Shown here: in pieces, positions 12,093 through 24,493 of the stretch
Numbering within the stretch: position 1 is the first letter of the stretch
Layout: every line of letters begins with the position of its first letter
Assembly (NCBI GenBank): GCA_020205615.1
Contig: CM035171.1
Location: forward strand, 125,554,161-125,618,160
Source: Panax quinquefolius
Taxonomy: Eukaryota > Streptophyta > Magnoliopsida > Apiales > Araliaceae
Direction of reading: 5' to 3'
DNA: 64,000 bases
Notes under the pieces: generated by a model
What the model was told of the DNA's origin: nothing
Database searches by the model: none
What the model saw: the letters and a program-made list of their open reading frames with translations, nothing else
Position numbers and translations under genes: made by a program

Positions 12093-13096
12093 TCATATGT
12101 AGCGTGCTAGAGCAACAGAGATATCGACTGTGATGCCAAAGAGAAGGATTGCTACTCCAAGGACGTTGATTAAATGCGATTCTCTGTTATCGCTGAGCTG
12201 CAAGAAGGTTGATTTCTGCATCAACCCAGTCTCGGCTGCGCATACCGCCATGTATAAGAGTGCTCTACCCCCATTTACATGCAATGGGAGAGCCCTTGCT
12301 CTTGTCAATGCTGTTGAAGCTTGTGCAAACAGAAATACACTAAACCCAAACAACCACTGCAGGAATTAAGTCCAAATAATTATAAGTAACATCACTCATT
12401 TTGTCCCATTAGCGCTGTGTTAATTAACCTCTTAATTTATAGGGTTACCTGTAAGATGAACAAGCATAAAGTGGCCATGCCTATCCATGAATGCAAGCTA
12501 GTCATGTCCTTTAAGTTGAGCTTATCATGATACTTGAATACCGCATGAATCCCAATGATTCCCAGAACTATTGAAATCAGGTTAAAGGACATGTGGACGA
12601 ACTTCTGCACTTTGTGTGTCGCTGCTACTGTCTTGTAGGCCATCATCGCTGATCGAAATTAAAACACGAAATCATACCTACCTAATCTTTTTTGAGCTAG
12701 CAACCTCAAAAATTCTAGTATAAGCTCAACTTTACAATTTCAAGTGATAGAAAAGAAAAAAAAGACATCTTACAAATGAGTTTATACCTTCAGCAGCGAA
12801 AAAGATGAATCCGAAGAACATAAGGAATGGATGAACCTGCATGTCCAAGCATTATGATCGAAAAATAAAATTAAAAAAATCATATAGTTGCATGGGAAAC
12901 GACTGATGGAGATTGTGATTTTATTTACATTGAAAATGCGACTCGGATTATCGGAATTCAGGTCTAAACCCCCGCGATAATGCAACAACCAAACAAGCAA
13001 GAGGACGATGGCTGTAATACCAAGCAAGTGTGCTACGACTGTTATTCTTGAGGCAGAGCGCTGAAATGTGGTCCTGTCGATAGAAATAATATCCAT
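12093..13096 (-). CDS. CYB561: Cytochrome b561 (ascorbate-dependent transmembrane), paralogue A
   Basis: A six-helix membrane protein that passes electrons from cytosolic ascorbate through two b hemes to an acceptor across the membrane. Exons on the minus strand: 13096-12929, 12836-12788, 12648-12449, 12356-12093. The joined frame is open and gives 226 aa, the usual family size. The four heme-ligand histidines fall at 58 (VHPF), 91 (KFVH), 125 (LHSW) and 165 (LPLHV), with family spacing 33/34/40. The start MDIISID precedes the first helix ([20 protein letters not shown]). Exon lengths 49 and 200 match paralogue C exactly. Helix 5 after His165 is diverged: the usual PWHVFFG block reads PLHVNGG, and an AAETGL motif follows. 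It is inverted relative to B and C. Confidence 0.9.
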
Positions 13097-14844
13097 GGTT
13101 ATTGGTTAATGAAGAGAAGACAGATTTGGTATATATTATGATTGGGACAGTACGTACTTACAATTGTTGCGTTAAATGAGTTTTTATAGGCGTCTAATTC
13201 CCTTCACAAAGTTGAAAAGGGAATAAAGAACTAGAGCTTGCATGTGAATCTATGGATTGCTTCATGTGTTGGTTTTGGTAGGGAAGACTTTGAACTCTAG
13301 CAAGGCATCAAGGAATTTGTTAATTTAGTGATTTCACACTTTTGATTAATGTTAATAATTTTAATAAACCATTTTAAATTGCACCTCTTATTGGTGAAGT
13401 CTGATTCGAACTTTAATACATTGTAAAACTACCCAAAAAGTTATTTGGGTATGTCCATAGAGCGGAGGACGGATTAGGGTTACTTATATTGTGTTATATA
13501 AGGAGGTGATGCGGAAATTACATAATGCTAATGCATGAATTTTCTAAAAGATAGTGAAACTGAGCCGCCGTCGACTATGGACTAGCCAAATGTTTGGGTG
13601 AACTAAATAAAATTTGTGTCTGGTGATTATTTTTGTTCGTTTTTCTTTTTGTGATTGTTTTCATTTTGTGGACATTGGAGGAACCTGCTAGCATTACCAG
13701 GTGCGGGAGTGGTTAATATGAAGTTAATTTTCGTCAATTGACTAATACAATGTTGACATACAGATAGAAAGTGATCTCTTTTTGCATGTTAGTACTGTAT
13801 TGTTCAATTCACTAACTTACCATGAATTTAATATTATGAAGAAAACAAAAATAGAGAATATAGGATAAGCAAAAAGTAAACGTGTGGTGTATGTATACTT
13901 TATATGTGGGCCTGGTTCAGGTTTTGGTTAAATTCAAACCAGCTTGTAAAAAGAGAGGAGGAACACACACAGATAGGCTAATAAAAAGGTAATGGGCTCA
14001 GGGCTCCTACTTGGGATTTGGGAACCTATCAAGCAAGCAAGCTTTTGTACAAATTAAAGACAGGAATCAGTAAGAAACTGAAGGAGGAACCTAAAGATCA
14101 TCAATAAAAACCATGAATCACGAGAGTATTTATTGAAGGAAGACGCTTTCTACGTACTATGTCCACTGTTAAAATTGATTTGGATTTATTTCATTTTCTT
14201 TATAATTGTAAATTAGTATTGAAAAAATATTATTAAAAATAAAGTCATAGTACGGTTTGAATTGTCGAATTTTGTAAATGAATTAAAATTAAGACTCTCA
14301 TTTTAACAAGGGAATATTATTATTCTTAGTTAATGAATATTATTATACCATCATGCCCTACTTTAATTTATAGCTAATGTTAGAGATAATTTTAAAATAA
14401 TAATTATTTTCTCTCTTCAAGATCATCATCTAATAAACGTATATCTAATTCAAAAACCAAGAGAAAAGTGTGAAATTAAAAGTGTACAAACGCTATATAT
14501 GAGCATAGTTTAATGAAGTGCTTCCATAATATTCACTACTCTAGTATTATAATTAAATATCGTTCTAAAATACCATACCCCATCTAGATCATTGGACATG
14601 GTTATATAGTTTGGGTAGCCGGCTAGCTAAATCCAATTTTTCTATTACCTAGATCGAATTGATGAAAACTATACAACTTGTGTAATATATATGTATATAT
14701 ATATTTGCATGCTCTACATATTTTATAGAGCAAATTAAAAGATTTTACAATTATATCATCTAGCTGTTAATTAATCTCTTCAACTTCATTTTCTTTCTTT
14801 TCATATATAGAGGTGATCAGCCCTGCGACATAACCAATAAATAT
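13097..14844. promoter_or_regulatory. Divergent intergenic region between b561 paralogues A and B
   Basis: This is shared upstream sequence of two divergently transcribed paralogues, about 1.75 kb and AT-rich. It contains one copy of the foldback MITE described at 13697. No gene is seen. Confidence 0.45.
13697..13830. mobile_element. Foldback MITE, copy 1 (upstream of b561-B)
   Basis: It shares GAAGTTAATTTT, GTGATCTCTTT and CTGTATTG.TCAATT..C with the copy at 16087. The arms are inverted (GTCAATTGACTAATACAATG against GTACTGTATTGTTCAATTC). About 130 bp, non-coding. Confidence 0.6.
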
Positions 14845-15055
14845 ATGGCTGCTAAAGATCATCGTTCAAGCTTCGGTTTGGCTGCGCTACCGGTCACTGT
14901 GTTTGCTCACTTGCTGTTCGTAGCAGTGACTACCCTTGTACTTGTTTGGCTCCTACATATCCGCGAAGGCCTTGCTTTCAAATCCGAAATTAAGAACAAG
15001 ATTTTTAATGTACTAAATTTATTTTTTAACACTCAAATTTCATCATCATCATCAT

Positions 15056-15101
<46 letters not shown>

Positions 15102-15238
15102 TCAAAAGTATAAAGTTTTAATTGTCAATAATGACTCAACTTTTTTAGCTATATATCTTTTGCAGGTGCACCCACCTTTGATGGTAATTGGACTTATTTT
15201 GATTCCAGGAGAAGGTAATTAAGAAACATTAGTTGTAT

Positions 15239-15314
<76 letters not shown>

Positions 15315-16057
15315 TAATCTAGCTTGTAGGAAATAAATATTTTCTTTAATCATGCATTTTAATTAATAAATCCGACAGTAACAAAATCCAGTCTGCATGC
15401 ATGAAGTGATAAATGTATATGATTTAATTTGATTGAAGCAGCAATCATAGCATATAAGACGATCCCGGGGGCGAGAAAGACTCAGAAATTAATTCACGAT
15501 GTTGCTTTTCGTCGGTCTAGTTGCCGGAATTGTGGGGATTTATGTAGTCTTCAAGTTTCTTGATGAGGTTAATGTTCCAAATCTCTTTACCTTGCATTCC
15601 TGGCTTGGCATCTCCACCATTTGCTTATTTGCTTTGCAGGTAATTAATTAGTTGATATCTATCTATCTTTCATCAAGGGTAGGGTGTGTATTATACTATT
15701 ATCTTCAAATCTAATGATGAACCGTAACCTTAAATTTCAACTGTGCATGTTTAAGTGGCTCTTGGGGTTTCTGTATTTCTACTTCCCGGGCGCATCAATG
15801 TATAGAAGGGCAAGGGTGGTGCCGTGGCACGTTTTCTTCGGCATTGTTATATTTTTCATGGCGATATTGAGTGCCGAAACGGGCTTGGCAGAAAGATTCA
15901 CTTTCCTCGCCTACAACACGGACAAGAAGCACTCATAATGAACTTTGTCGGAGTGTTAATACTCATCTTCGGAATCTCCGTTGGTCTCAGTGTGTTTCTT
16001 CCACAGGGCGGGAATAAGGCTGGACAAGTTGGGACCGTGGCTAATTCAAATGTTTGA
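14845..16057 (+). CDS. CYB561: Cytochrome b561 paralogue B, two apparent frameshifts
   Basis: Same role and architecture as its neighbours. Exons: 14845-15009, 15166-15214, 15442-15639, 15756-16057. Exon 1 gives FAHLLFVAVTTLVLVWLLH, exon 2 VHPPLMVIG, exon 3 AYKTIPGARKTQKLIH and then, in another frame, LVAGIVGIY and TLHSWLG, and exon 4 VPWHVFFG. Exon 3 is 198 nt, whereas it is exactly 200 nt in A and C. Two bases are missing right after KLIH, where CAC-GATG is expected to carry a complete CTG codon. A second 1-nt loss occurs in exon 4 (CTC-GCC-TAC, where the family has FLGLQ), after which the frame ends ...VANSNV. All four heme histidines and the helices survive. The acceptor of exon 4 (TTTAAG) is weak. 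I favour sequence error, but a young pseudogene is possible. Confidence 0.82.
15043..15102 (+). repeat. Compound microsatellite in b561-B intron 1
   Basis: (TCA)n, then (TA)n, then (CA)n in direct succession. It produces a spurious Ser/Tyr-Ile/Thr-His frame extension of exon 1. Confidence 0.9.
15239..15311 (+). repeat. (TA)n microsatellite in b561-B intron 2
   Basis: About 36 uninterrupted TA units. The length in the assembly may not be reliable. Confidence 0.95.
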
Positions 16058-16714
16058 CAAATTCTACTTAATTCGTCTCTTGGTAACGGGGTGGTTAGCA
16101 TGAAGTTAATTTTGATCATCAATTGATCAGTATGACACATAGGCCGGGAGGTGATCTCTTTCTCTGCGTGTCATCACTGTATTGGTCAATTGACCAACTT
16201 ACCAAGTTAACTTTCTGACAATCGGATCCTGGGTAACAAGGATATAAGAGTGGACTTAATTGTTATGTTTATTGTGTTTTGTTGGATACTATTAAATTAT
16301 TACATATTTATGGAATGGATTCTTCTTATTTTTGTGGTGCACATGTAAACAAAAGTTTAACAGCCTTTTTTATATATATATAGAGCTGTTTATTAAAGGA
16401 ACCACATGGCTATCTTTATCATCTTTCATTGCCATTGCAAATGACTAACTAATACATACAGAAACGGAACTAAAACTCAAAAGAAGGATAGTACCATACT
16501 AATTGTCTACATTTCAAGATATTTGACAAGTGTTCATAACAATCTTAGCCAGTTTATTTATTTGAGTAATTAAGTTTAACAGAGAGTGACTCAAACTTAA
16601 AAACACAACCATGCATATAGATAGATATTACAACACTAATTCTGATGAGACTTCTGACATAATTTATTCTTTTTCTTTAGCCTTTGGCATCATACTCTGA
16701 TACCTATATGCAAC

Positions 16715-16793
<79 letters not shown>

Positions 16794-17216
16794 CTATAAC
16801 GTCCGTACTTAAATTATTTCAATTTTAACGTTCATGCCTAACCACGAAATAGTTCTACTATAATTTTCAGTATAAAATTACCACAAACTTTGTGCTAGCC
16901 GTAACGGCAACGTAGTTTTGATCCAAAAATTCACTAGTGTACAAGACATAAAATTTGCTAAATTTGAGCGAGCAGGCGGGACGGTATTTATCAAATTCCA
17001 TTTGTGTTTGTATCCCATTATTTCATTAGCAACAAATTGTCTTTCTATACATCTAAATTTGATACTATCAACCGCTTAGACTAAGATTGATAAAAACTAT
17101 ACTCCTTGTGCATTTGCCTAATGTATATATCAATGCTTTTAACATAATCAACCTACTTTAATCTATAACTCTGTTTTCATCTTTGGTTTCTCCCAAGACA
17201 CTAGTGTGCTGCTGCA
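16058..17216. other. Intergenic between b561-B and b561-C
   Basis: Apart from the MITE at its start it holds a compound (CA)n(TA)n(GA)n microsatellite at about 16722-16793. The rest is the presumptive promoter of paralogue C; no gene is seen. Confidence 0.5.
16087..16212. mobile_element. Foldback MITE, copy 2 (just 3' of b561-B)
   Basis: Inverted arms (GTTAATTTTGATCATCAATTG...GTATGACAC against GTGTCATCACTGTATTGGTCAATTGACC...AAGTTAAC) surround a short loop with GTGATCTCTTTCT. It starts about 30 bp after the stop codon, so it may lie in the 3' UTR. Same family as 13697. Confidence 0.65.
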
Positions 17217-18331
17217 ATGGCAGCTAAGAATAGTTCAAGCTTCCGTTTGTCCGCGCTACCGGTCACTATTTTTGCGCATTTGCTGGTCATAGCGGTGACT
17301 ACCCTTGTACTTGTTTGGCTACTACACTTTCGACAAGGCCTTGCTTTCGAATCCAACATTAAGGAGAAGATTTTCAATGTAATTTCTTTATGTACACGTA
17401 TAAATTTATTAAGTCTTATTCATATGTATAATTAATTGTGTTGGAGGTTGAATTTCTGTCCTCTCTTGTACAGCTGCACCCATTGTATATGGCTGTTGGG
17501 TTTATTTTAATTGTAGGAGAAGGTAAGTATTTAGAAGTAGAATAGCTCATATCTTTTGTTCTTAGTTTCCTTGTAAATTATGAACTTGACAAAAATGTAT
17601 ATGCCAAAAGTTTGTTAAAATTTTCACATTTATATTACATACTATTTTTATTAAAAAAAAATTAAGAACTAACTTAATATGATTTTTGAATCAGCAATCA
17701 TGACATACAAGACAATCCCAGGAACAAGAAATACCCAGAAATTATTTCACTTGATATTTCATTTCATTGCTCTAGTAGCCGGAATTGTGGGGATTTATGC
17801 AGTTTTCAAGTTTCACAATGAGCTTGATATTCCAAATATGTACACCCTACATTCCTGGATTGGCATGTCCACCTTCTGCTTATTTGGTTTGCAGGTAACA
17901 CCAACACTTAATTTGGTTCCAAAAAATAGTTTAAATCCCAACTTCAACACAATGCTGCTTTTGTTAAAATTATAAATCTTGACAAATTTCCTTTGTACAA
18001 AACATCAAAGCATAATAGTATCTTATATATATTAACTATACATAATCTTGCAATTATTTTGCAGTGGCTCTTGGCCTTTTTCTCCTTCATGTTCCCTGGA
18101 GCAGAATCGGGAACAAGGTCTAGGCTGGCTCCGTGGCATGTTTTCTTTGGCATAGTTATTTTCTTCATGGCAATAGTTACTGCTGAAACTGGTTTGGTGG
18201 AGAGGTTCATTTTCTTAGGCCTGCGGCAAAGCCAAGAAGCACTAGTTGTGAATTTTACTGGACTGTTAATTCTCCTCTTTGGAATCTCTGTTGGCTTAGC
18301 TGTTATTCTTCCAAGAGGAAGAGGTTACTAA
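17217..18331 (+). CDS. CYB561: Cytochrome b561 paralogue C, intact
   Basis: An ascorbate-dependent transmembrane electron carrier, 225 aa with six predicted helices. Exons: 17217-17378, 17474-17522, 17695-17894, 18065-18331, all GT..AG, with phases identical to A and B. Heme-ligand histidines are at 56 (LHPL), 89 (KLFH), 123 (LHSW) and 162 (PWHV). The cytosolic loop has AIMTYKTIPGTRNTQK, the region that contacts ascorbate in the family. No frameshift. It is a tandem direct neighbour of B (about 1.2 kb apart), and the exon sizes show that all three arose by local duplication. Family members locate to tonoplast or plasma membrane; the sequence does not say which. Confidence 0.93.
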
Positions 18332-19258
18332 AAATGAGATCTTACCTATACTCAGTAACTTTATTTATTTATGTTACTTTGTTGGTTTTGCTAAAATTTG
18401 TCATTCGTTCATACTTGCAAGAATAATTCTGAGAAGATGGTCGTGGAACACTTTTAAGACTCGGATGATTCATGTAATTAATATGCGAATTCCCCTTTTC
18501 ATGTGATTTTCCTTTATTTTTGTGAATAATGCTGAAAAAATGAAAACTTAAATTTTATACTACATTACATTATTAAAGATGCTGTTTTGACATTCTTGAG
18601 TTAGAAAAAGGATGCGAATAGTATTATGGTATTAGCTTTGCTATATTATTCACGGTACGTAGTTCATAAATTTCATTTCTTTAGAAGAAATATTCAGCAC
18701 TAATCTTGGCATTGATTCCTGTCATAGTTTTTTTAAATAGCCTATGGGCTTTAGAAAAAGGTAAGAGGGTGAATAAGGGAAAGAATAATAACCGTGTGGG
18801 AGGCGTTTTCTTGATCTATCTGTTAAGGCACTAAAAATGTCTTGTGGAATATTTGCTACATCTTATCATTGAGAAAATCCAACAGCATACTGCATACCCA
18901 CCGTGCGATAATTATAGGCTAAATCGTATAGTAATATTTTAGTGCAGGTGTTGATATGCATATGCTGTTGTAATCTTCCTTGAATAAATAAATAAAAAAG
19001 GCCCATACAAGTAATGTACAGTTGACTAAACCTTTAGATATATAAATAATCAATCCATATGGCATTTGCCCCAGCCATTATTGTAAACAATCAATCATCA
19101 TTAGTTCAAAATTTCAATTGAATTTTGTCCAGCTCATGTTAAGATGTGAAAAGTAACTAACAAAATTACTCCAAACAAAACAGATTGAAATGAAAAACTA
19201 AAACCAATTATGGTGTCAGTAAGCAATCAATGTTGCTTGAAAAGGAAACCAAAAATGG
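18332..19258. other. Intergenic, no gene seen
   Basis: Convergent 3' region between b561-C and the OBERON-like gene. Only 3' UTR-like AT-rich sequence is seen. Confidence 0.5.
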
Positions 19259-22200
19259 TTACACCCACTGCTGCTTTGTATTCTCCATTCTCTCCACTAA
19301 CCCTTCAATGTCAGCTTGCATTCTCATTTTCATTTTGTAATAATCGCAATGCAAATTTTCCAACATCTTGAGGTCCTCCAATTTTTTCCCCCGCCTTTCC
19401 TCAGTTTCCTGCAAACATAATTTAGCTAGCTTCTCCGCATACTCTTCTTCCAACTTCTCATTCTTCATTCTTAACATCCTTCTGTACCCTTCTGCTTCTT
19501 TCCTTGCTTCATCAGCCCTACTCTGGAACATTCTGGCTTCTGCTTCCTTAACTCGCACAACGCTTTCTAAGCTTTCAAACCCATCTTTCTTTGGTAACTT
19601 TACAGACCACTCATCTTCAATTACTTTCTCACTCATGAGAGAAGCTTTTAGATCATTCAGATTGAGCCTTCCATTTGAATAGCCAGTGTTATAGAAAGAG
19701 GATTTTTGTGGGAGATAATTGGGTATTGAAAGAGGTGCGGCATCTTTTCGAAGGCTGCCTTGAATTGATATCAAGTTCTTTGAGGGGACACTGGAAGCAG
19801 GAAAGTCCGACATGCCTTCTGCATCTATTAATCACAAAAACAACTAAGTTAGGCAGGCTCGTGCATTATTATCAAAAATAGAATATGAAAAAATATCATA
19901 TACAACAAGACTCAGAAGTTGTAAAAGCAAAGGAATAGTGTCATAATTCGACAAGGATACATGCAAAGGTTTCTATAAAAGTTTTCAAGGCAAAGGCTTG
20001 AAAGAGTAAGCATCATCAGTTTATTATTCATACGTGCAGTTGATAGACGGTTCTTTCTTTTTTTGGGGGGGTGAAACCAGGAAAATTAATCAACTAACTA
20101 GAAGGATGAATCTCGAGTTCAATGCCCGCTTGGCTTTATTAACACAATACCAAACTTTTATGACTCCATGTAACCTTTACACCATCCTGAATTAATATCA
20201 AATAAAAGAGAATGGATAGCAGAATGGCAGTTGTTCAAATGAGTGAGACTGCTAATAAGAATATTGTCACAAGTGAAATGTGAATGGTATTGGATTTACC
20301 AACTTAAAATATTCCTTTTCAAAAAAAAAATCTGGAAAAGAACCTACATGAATCATAGATGAAAATGGTTTGCAACACAAATTAATGGTTTCTTGTTCCA
20401 AATGATTCCAGAAAGTTCTGTTCACAAAGTTTATCTTATAAAGTATCCACTTCAACCTAAGTTCCAAAGCAAAAAAGTTTCCACCTCAAGCATCTAGCTT
20501 AATCACCTACTCACTTTGAGCAGTACGATTAAGATATAACCAAATATCATTTAGGGTCAAGAAATATACAACACATGCAATTCCTGGTGTACATGAGAAT
20601 GACACCCCCTTCCCCACAGGGTTTTATGTAATTTCACCATTTTGACATCTGCTCTCATAGTTCTTACAGCATAGACAAGTTTTTGCAAAAATCACAAGGA
20701 GGTTATGTGACTACTTTAAGAACACAAGGACTTATGTTCAACACGGTGTGAACCACAGGGATGTCAACTGTATTTTACTCTTTGATAAAGTAAATTGCCC
20801 TGGTCAATGTCCTAACTGTTTCTTGTATTCAGAGTCTTGGTACTTACAGCCTAGTTCAAAGACTAAAAACAAAAAATTTCTTCTTTTAGATAACAATAAG
20901 CCTTGGAGCTTCACATGGCTTAGTACATATCTGGCGTTGTTCATTTTCAACACAAAAATGCACATTTTTGTACTATGTGATTAAGAACCAGACTAATGAA
21001 TAATCAACAAGACAACACCAATAAAGTTCAAAATTTAAGAAAGTCCATTGTAAGCCGAAATACACCCAAATCCTTTATGTTTAATAAATTTTGGTTCACA
21101 TATTTGTGTAAATTTCAAAGACATTTAGAAGCACCACCATTAATGGCTCAAAATAATAAGAATATATATAACAAATTAAGAACAAAACGCAGTAATTCTT
21201 GGTCTGGATACTTACAAGTGAAAAACTGAAATATGAAACTGCAGACATCTGAAGGAGACATCATCTTATTCTCGAGTTTGGATATCATCTCGTCAGCCTT
21301 TACATGCAACTCTTTACCTTTAAAATCTTCACTTCTCCTAAAGATTTTTCTAACACAGTCAAGCTCTTTTAACAAGGTCTCTAAACCCCAATCCTTCGCA
21401 CATGACATAAACACATCCTTAACAAACCCAAACATCTCAGAAGCATGACCACAGCCAAGGCAGTGAAATTGTACTTCATTAGTCCCTGATGGGCCTTTCA
21501 AACTAGGGCCAGGCTTTATGAGATTTCTCTGGATACCACAGACTGCATGGCACCAATGGGAACAAACATCACAACCAACCCAACTGCAAGTATTATTGGC
21601 ACAGTCAAAGTTCAAACACACAGGACACATGCACTCACTGCAGAATCCTTTCTTAGTTGAACAAATCTTGCACTCACAGTCTTCAACTGGTAATAACCTC
21701 TTACAATTCACGTTTCGACACATTTCTAGCAAGAAAATTTCCACCAGTTCAGTCATGGGAAGGCGATTTCTGCTAGATAAGAAGCTTCCAAGACCCATTT
21801 TTATTGCAACCAAAATTTCAAGTTGGTTTTTGTTGGACTTCAAGAGAGTTTCATTGTTAAAATCAGATCTTCTCGCGAGCCTATTCTGAAGGCCCACTAG
21901 TTCCTCTCTCTTCTCTGGAGTGGCAATTACATTCTTCAAGTATTCCTTTGTGGATTCAACTATTTCATCAGGCAGCTCCTGAATTATCTGAGCCATGACA
22001 GGAATAGATTCCGATATTATTTCTCGAAGAATTCTCTCTGGTCTAGAAAGCTTTCGGTCTCTCCCTCCATCTAAACTCTCCAGTCCTCTTAACTGATCAG
22101 ATCCTTGTGCTCTTGAATCTCCTGATTGAGTGTCCACCTGAGGCCTCGCAGGCAATTCAGATGGAAAAAATGAATAGTTGTCGGAGCTTGTTGTTCTATA

Positions 22201-23117
22201 AAGACTATTAGAGGAGTCCTTATTGACTGGGCGATTACCTTGCATCAATGGGAAAACTCCACCGCCATGATTGGACAGTGCAACGCCATCACCAACTGGC
22301 CGAAATCGACTATGAACGGATCCATTAGTGCCCTCTCCAGCATTCCATATATAATCACAGTCCCTCCTATGACTCCCTACCGAATTCTCATAATATTCAG
22401 TTGAATTTGGGTTAGTGAGCAACTGGCGTTATGCGAAAATGGGTGTGAATATGAATAAGACATTGAAGCAGCAGTAAAATCATTGGAGTATGTGGTTTGT
22501 GTGTTATTATTTGAAGGTGCTAAAGATTGTACACTTGGACTAGGCTTTGGACGAATGGGAGGATCAGCATTTTGCACCGGATTCGATGCAGCTAGAGAGA
22601 GTGATACATCAGGCAAAGCTAAAGAAAGATTAAGAGTTTCTAGCTTTGGCTTCTTTTCTGTATTTTCTCTATCCATTTCATCGTCCTGAACCTCTCTTTT
22701 AGAAAAATTCCCCCTAATCTCATCCAATTGTAGAAAATCTCTCTCTACCCATCTAGGATCATCTTGAATCTTATCCTCAGAAACCACTTCTTTACCTTTG
22801 TAACTCACTTTCTCAATGGAATTCAGTAAATTTCTCCCGGGAATCTCTTTATCAAGAAAACCCAATTTGGAATTATCACACAGATAACTAAGAGTCAGCT
22901 CCTGAGAGCCAGAATTCCCAAATTTTAAGAGTTTTGATTGAGACCCATCGAAATCCATCTCTGATTGTCTAAGAAAATCGATACCCTTTTCAGAAAATCT
23001 AATTTTATCATCTGGGTCGTTCCGATTTTCGCCAGAAAGATGATGTGTGAGCTTGTTTTTAGAGCTCTCTCCTCCTCCATATACACAACTACTTGAACCT
23101 TCTTTTTCTTTCAACAT
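19259..23117 (-). CDS. OBE3: OBERON3-like PHD-finger protein, 2 exons, one apparent frameshift
   Basis: OBERON/TITANIA proteins are nuclear PHD-finger regulators needed for root and shoot meristem establishment. Exon 1 is 23117-21216 and exon 2 is 19824-19259, with a 1.4 kb intron. The joined protein is about 822 aa. The N-terminal third is Ser-rich and disordered and contains LNLSLALPDVSLSLA. Next comes the family block RPERILREIISESIPVMAQ through REELVGLQNRLARRSD. A Cys/His zinc cluster follows at about residues 480-556 (CKICSTKKGFCSECMCPVC, GCDVCSHWCHAVCG, HCLGCGH). Exon 2 encodes a long coiled coil (EAEARMFQSRADEARKEAE onward), the arrangement of OBE3/OBE4. At 22421-22427 the frame changes by one base in GCC-AG-TTG, consistent with loss of one C from CCCAG. 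Everything else is open. Confidence 0.88.
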
Positions 23118-23662
23118 AATTAAACAGAGAGAAATACAAAAGAGGGATCAGAACATACCAGAGCTAAAGAAGGAGAAGCTAAAAGGTAGAAGCTTTTGTA
23201 ATCTTCAGCTCTTTTTACTCATCTTTGCAACGGGTGTCGAGTATTTTTCGTTTTTCTTTCCGGGAGTTCTTCAGACGGGGAAGAGAGAGAAATAGGGATG
23301 CTTCTTCTTAGCTTTAATTTTAGATTAGTTTACCAAAAAGACCCAGCATCTTTGGATAAATTACTTCTGAGTGGTCCAATCCGTGTGCTGTGTTGTGTTT
23401 TCCTGATATTTATTTGACTCTTTCCGTTTTAATATTGCTATTTGACCTTAATTATTAATGTTAATAATTTAATTGGTATTCAATGGAGTAGGATTTTTAT
23501 ACCAGTGATGTTAATGTCACATAAAATTGTTCACATATATTCAAATACATATTAGTATGGTCCACATAATTTACTCTGCATGTGAGTCATATCAATATGT
23601 TTGTGAGCACTATGTAAATAATTTTTATGTGATAGTAGACTTATTATTTTTATACACTTGAA
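23118..23662. promoter_or_regulatory. OBERON3-like promoter and leader region
   Basis: Upstream sequence of the minus-strand gene. It is purine-rich near the start (AGAGAGAAAT) and AT-rich beyond. No gene is seen. Confidence 0.4.
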
Positions 23663-23878
23663 ATGACTAAATGTATATGCATGCATGGATGCAATCATTT
23701 GAAGGTTGTACCATCTTGCTTAGGGGATGTACCTACACTGCAGATGATTGAGATTTCTTGGTCAAGTGATTCAGCCTCACGGCCTGTCATGAGAATTCAG
23801 CAAGAGCAGCAAGACCTGGATAATTTTGGGCTCAAGGTCTCTGTCTTTCCAAGGGAAGAGGTGAGGACTGAAGATTAG
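23663..23878 (+). pseudogene. C-terminal fragment of an NB-LRR (Mi-1/R1-type) resistance gene
   Basis: The recognisable stretch begins at about 23687. It reads CNHLKVVPSCLGDVPTLQ, then MIEISWSSDSAS, then RIQQEQQDLDNFGLKVSVFP and ends with a stop. This is the typical last LRR plus tail of CC-NB-LRR proteins of the Mi-1/R1 group (C..LK.VPS.LGD..TLQ.IE, then a QEEQ...GL.V.VFP tail). No NB-ARC or earlier LRR lies upstream, where the OBERON-like promoter begins, so this is a truncated relic. The 72-codon frame is intact, so the fragment may be fairly young. Confidence 0.65.
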
Positions 23879-24162
23879 TCTTTGAAGTGAACTATGTTAT
23901 GGATTTTTATTTTATTTTTCCATTGTTTTCTTTTGGGTTTTCAGCATTGAATTGTAGATTAATCTGTATTGTTCTTTGGTATTTTAAGAAAATTTGTTGA
24001 ACCTCTTAAATGTTTTTATCTGGTTATATTAATTCCCTTTTTCGTATTCTATAACTTGACAGTTTAACTTCTTTAACTCCATTGTGTTTCATTTGTGGCA
24101 GCATTTTGTAAATTTGTAGCATACTAAATTAGATTTGGACTACTTTAGATCAATTGTGTTTT

Positions 24163-24227
<65 letters not shown>

Positions 24228-24493
24228 GTTTTATAAAGAAGAATTAAACATTTAGAAGAGTGTAACAAAATTAAGAAGAGGATGCTCACTAATTCCATCA
24301 ACATACAATCAAATTAACATTACCTAATGCCCTGAATCTTATACAACAGTAAAACAATATAAATTATAGACTAAAGTTGGATGAAGAAACCCATCACTTA
24401 TATCACTGTACAAAGAGACTACCGGATTTAGAGAAATTAACATTGAAAAAAAGAAGAAGAGTAAAATAGTCAAAACTAATATGAATAAAATCT
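23879..24493. other. Intergenic with (GT)n(TA)n microsatellite
   Basis: A microsatellite at about 24164-24226 (GT units, then about 22 TA units). The right part is 3' UTR of the minus-strand zinc-finger gene. No other gene is seen. Confidence 0.5.

Noticed and set aside
19368..19682. Plus-strand Ser/Phe-rich frame
   Set aside because: Antisense shadow of the coiled-coil exon of the OBERON-like gene.
21518..21889. Plus-strand frame opposite the OBERON-like gene
   Set aside because: Antisense shadow of the PHD-finger exon.
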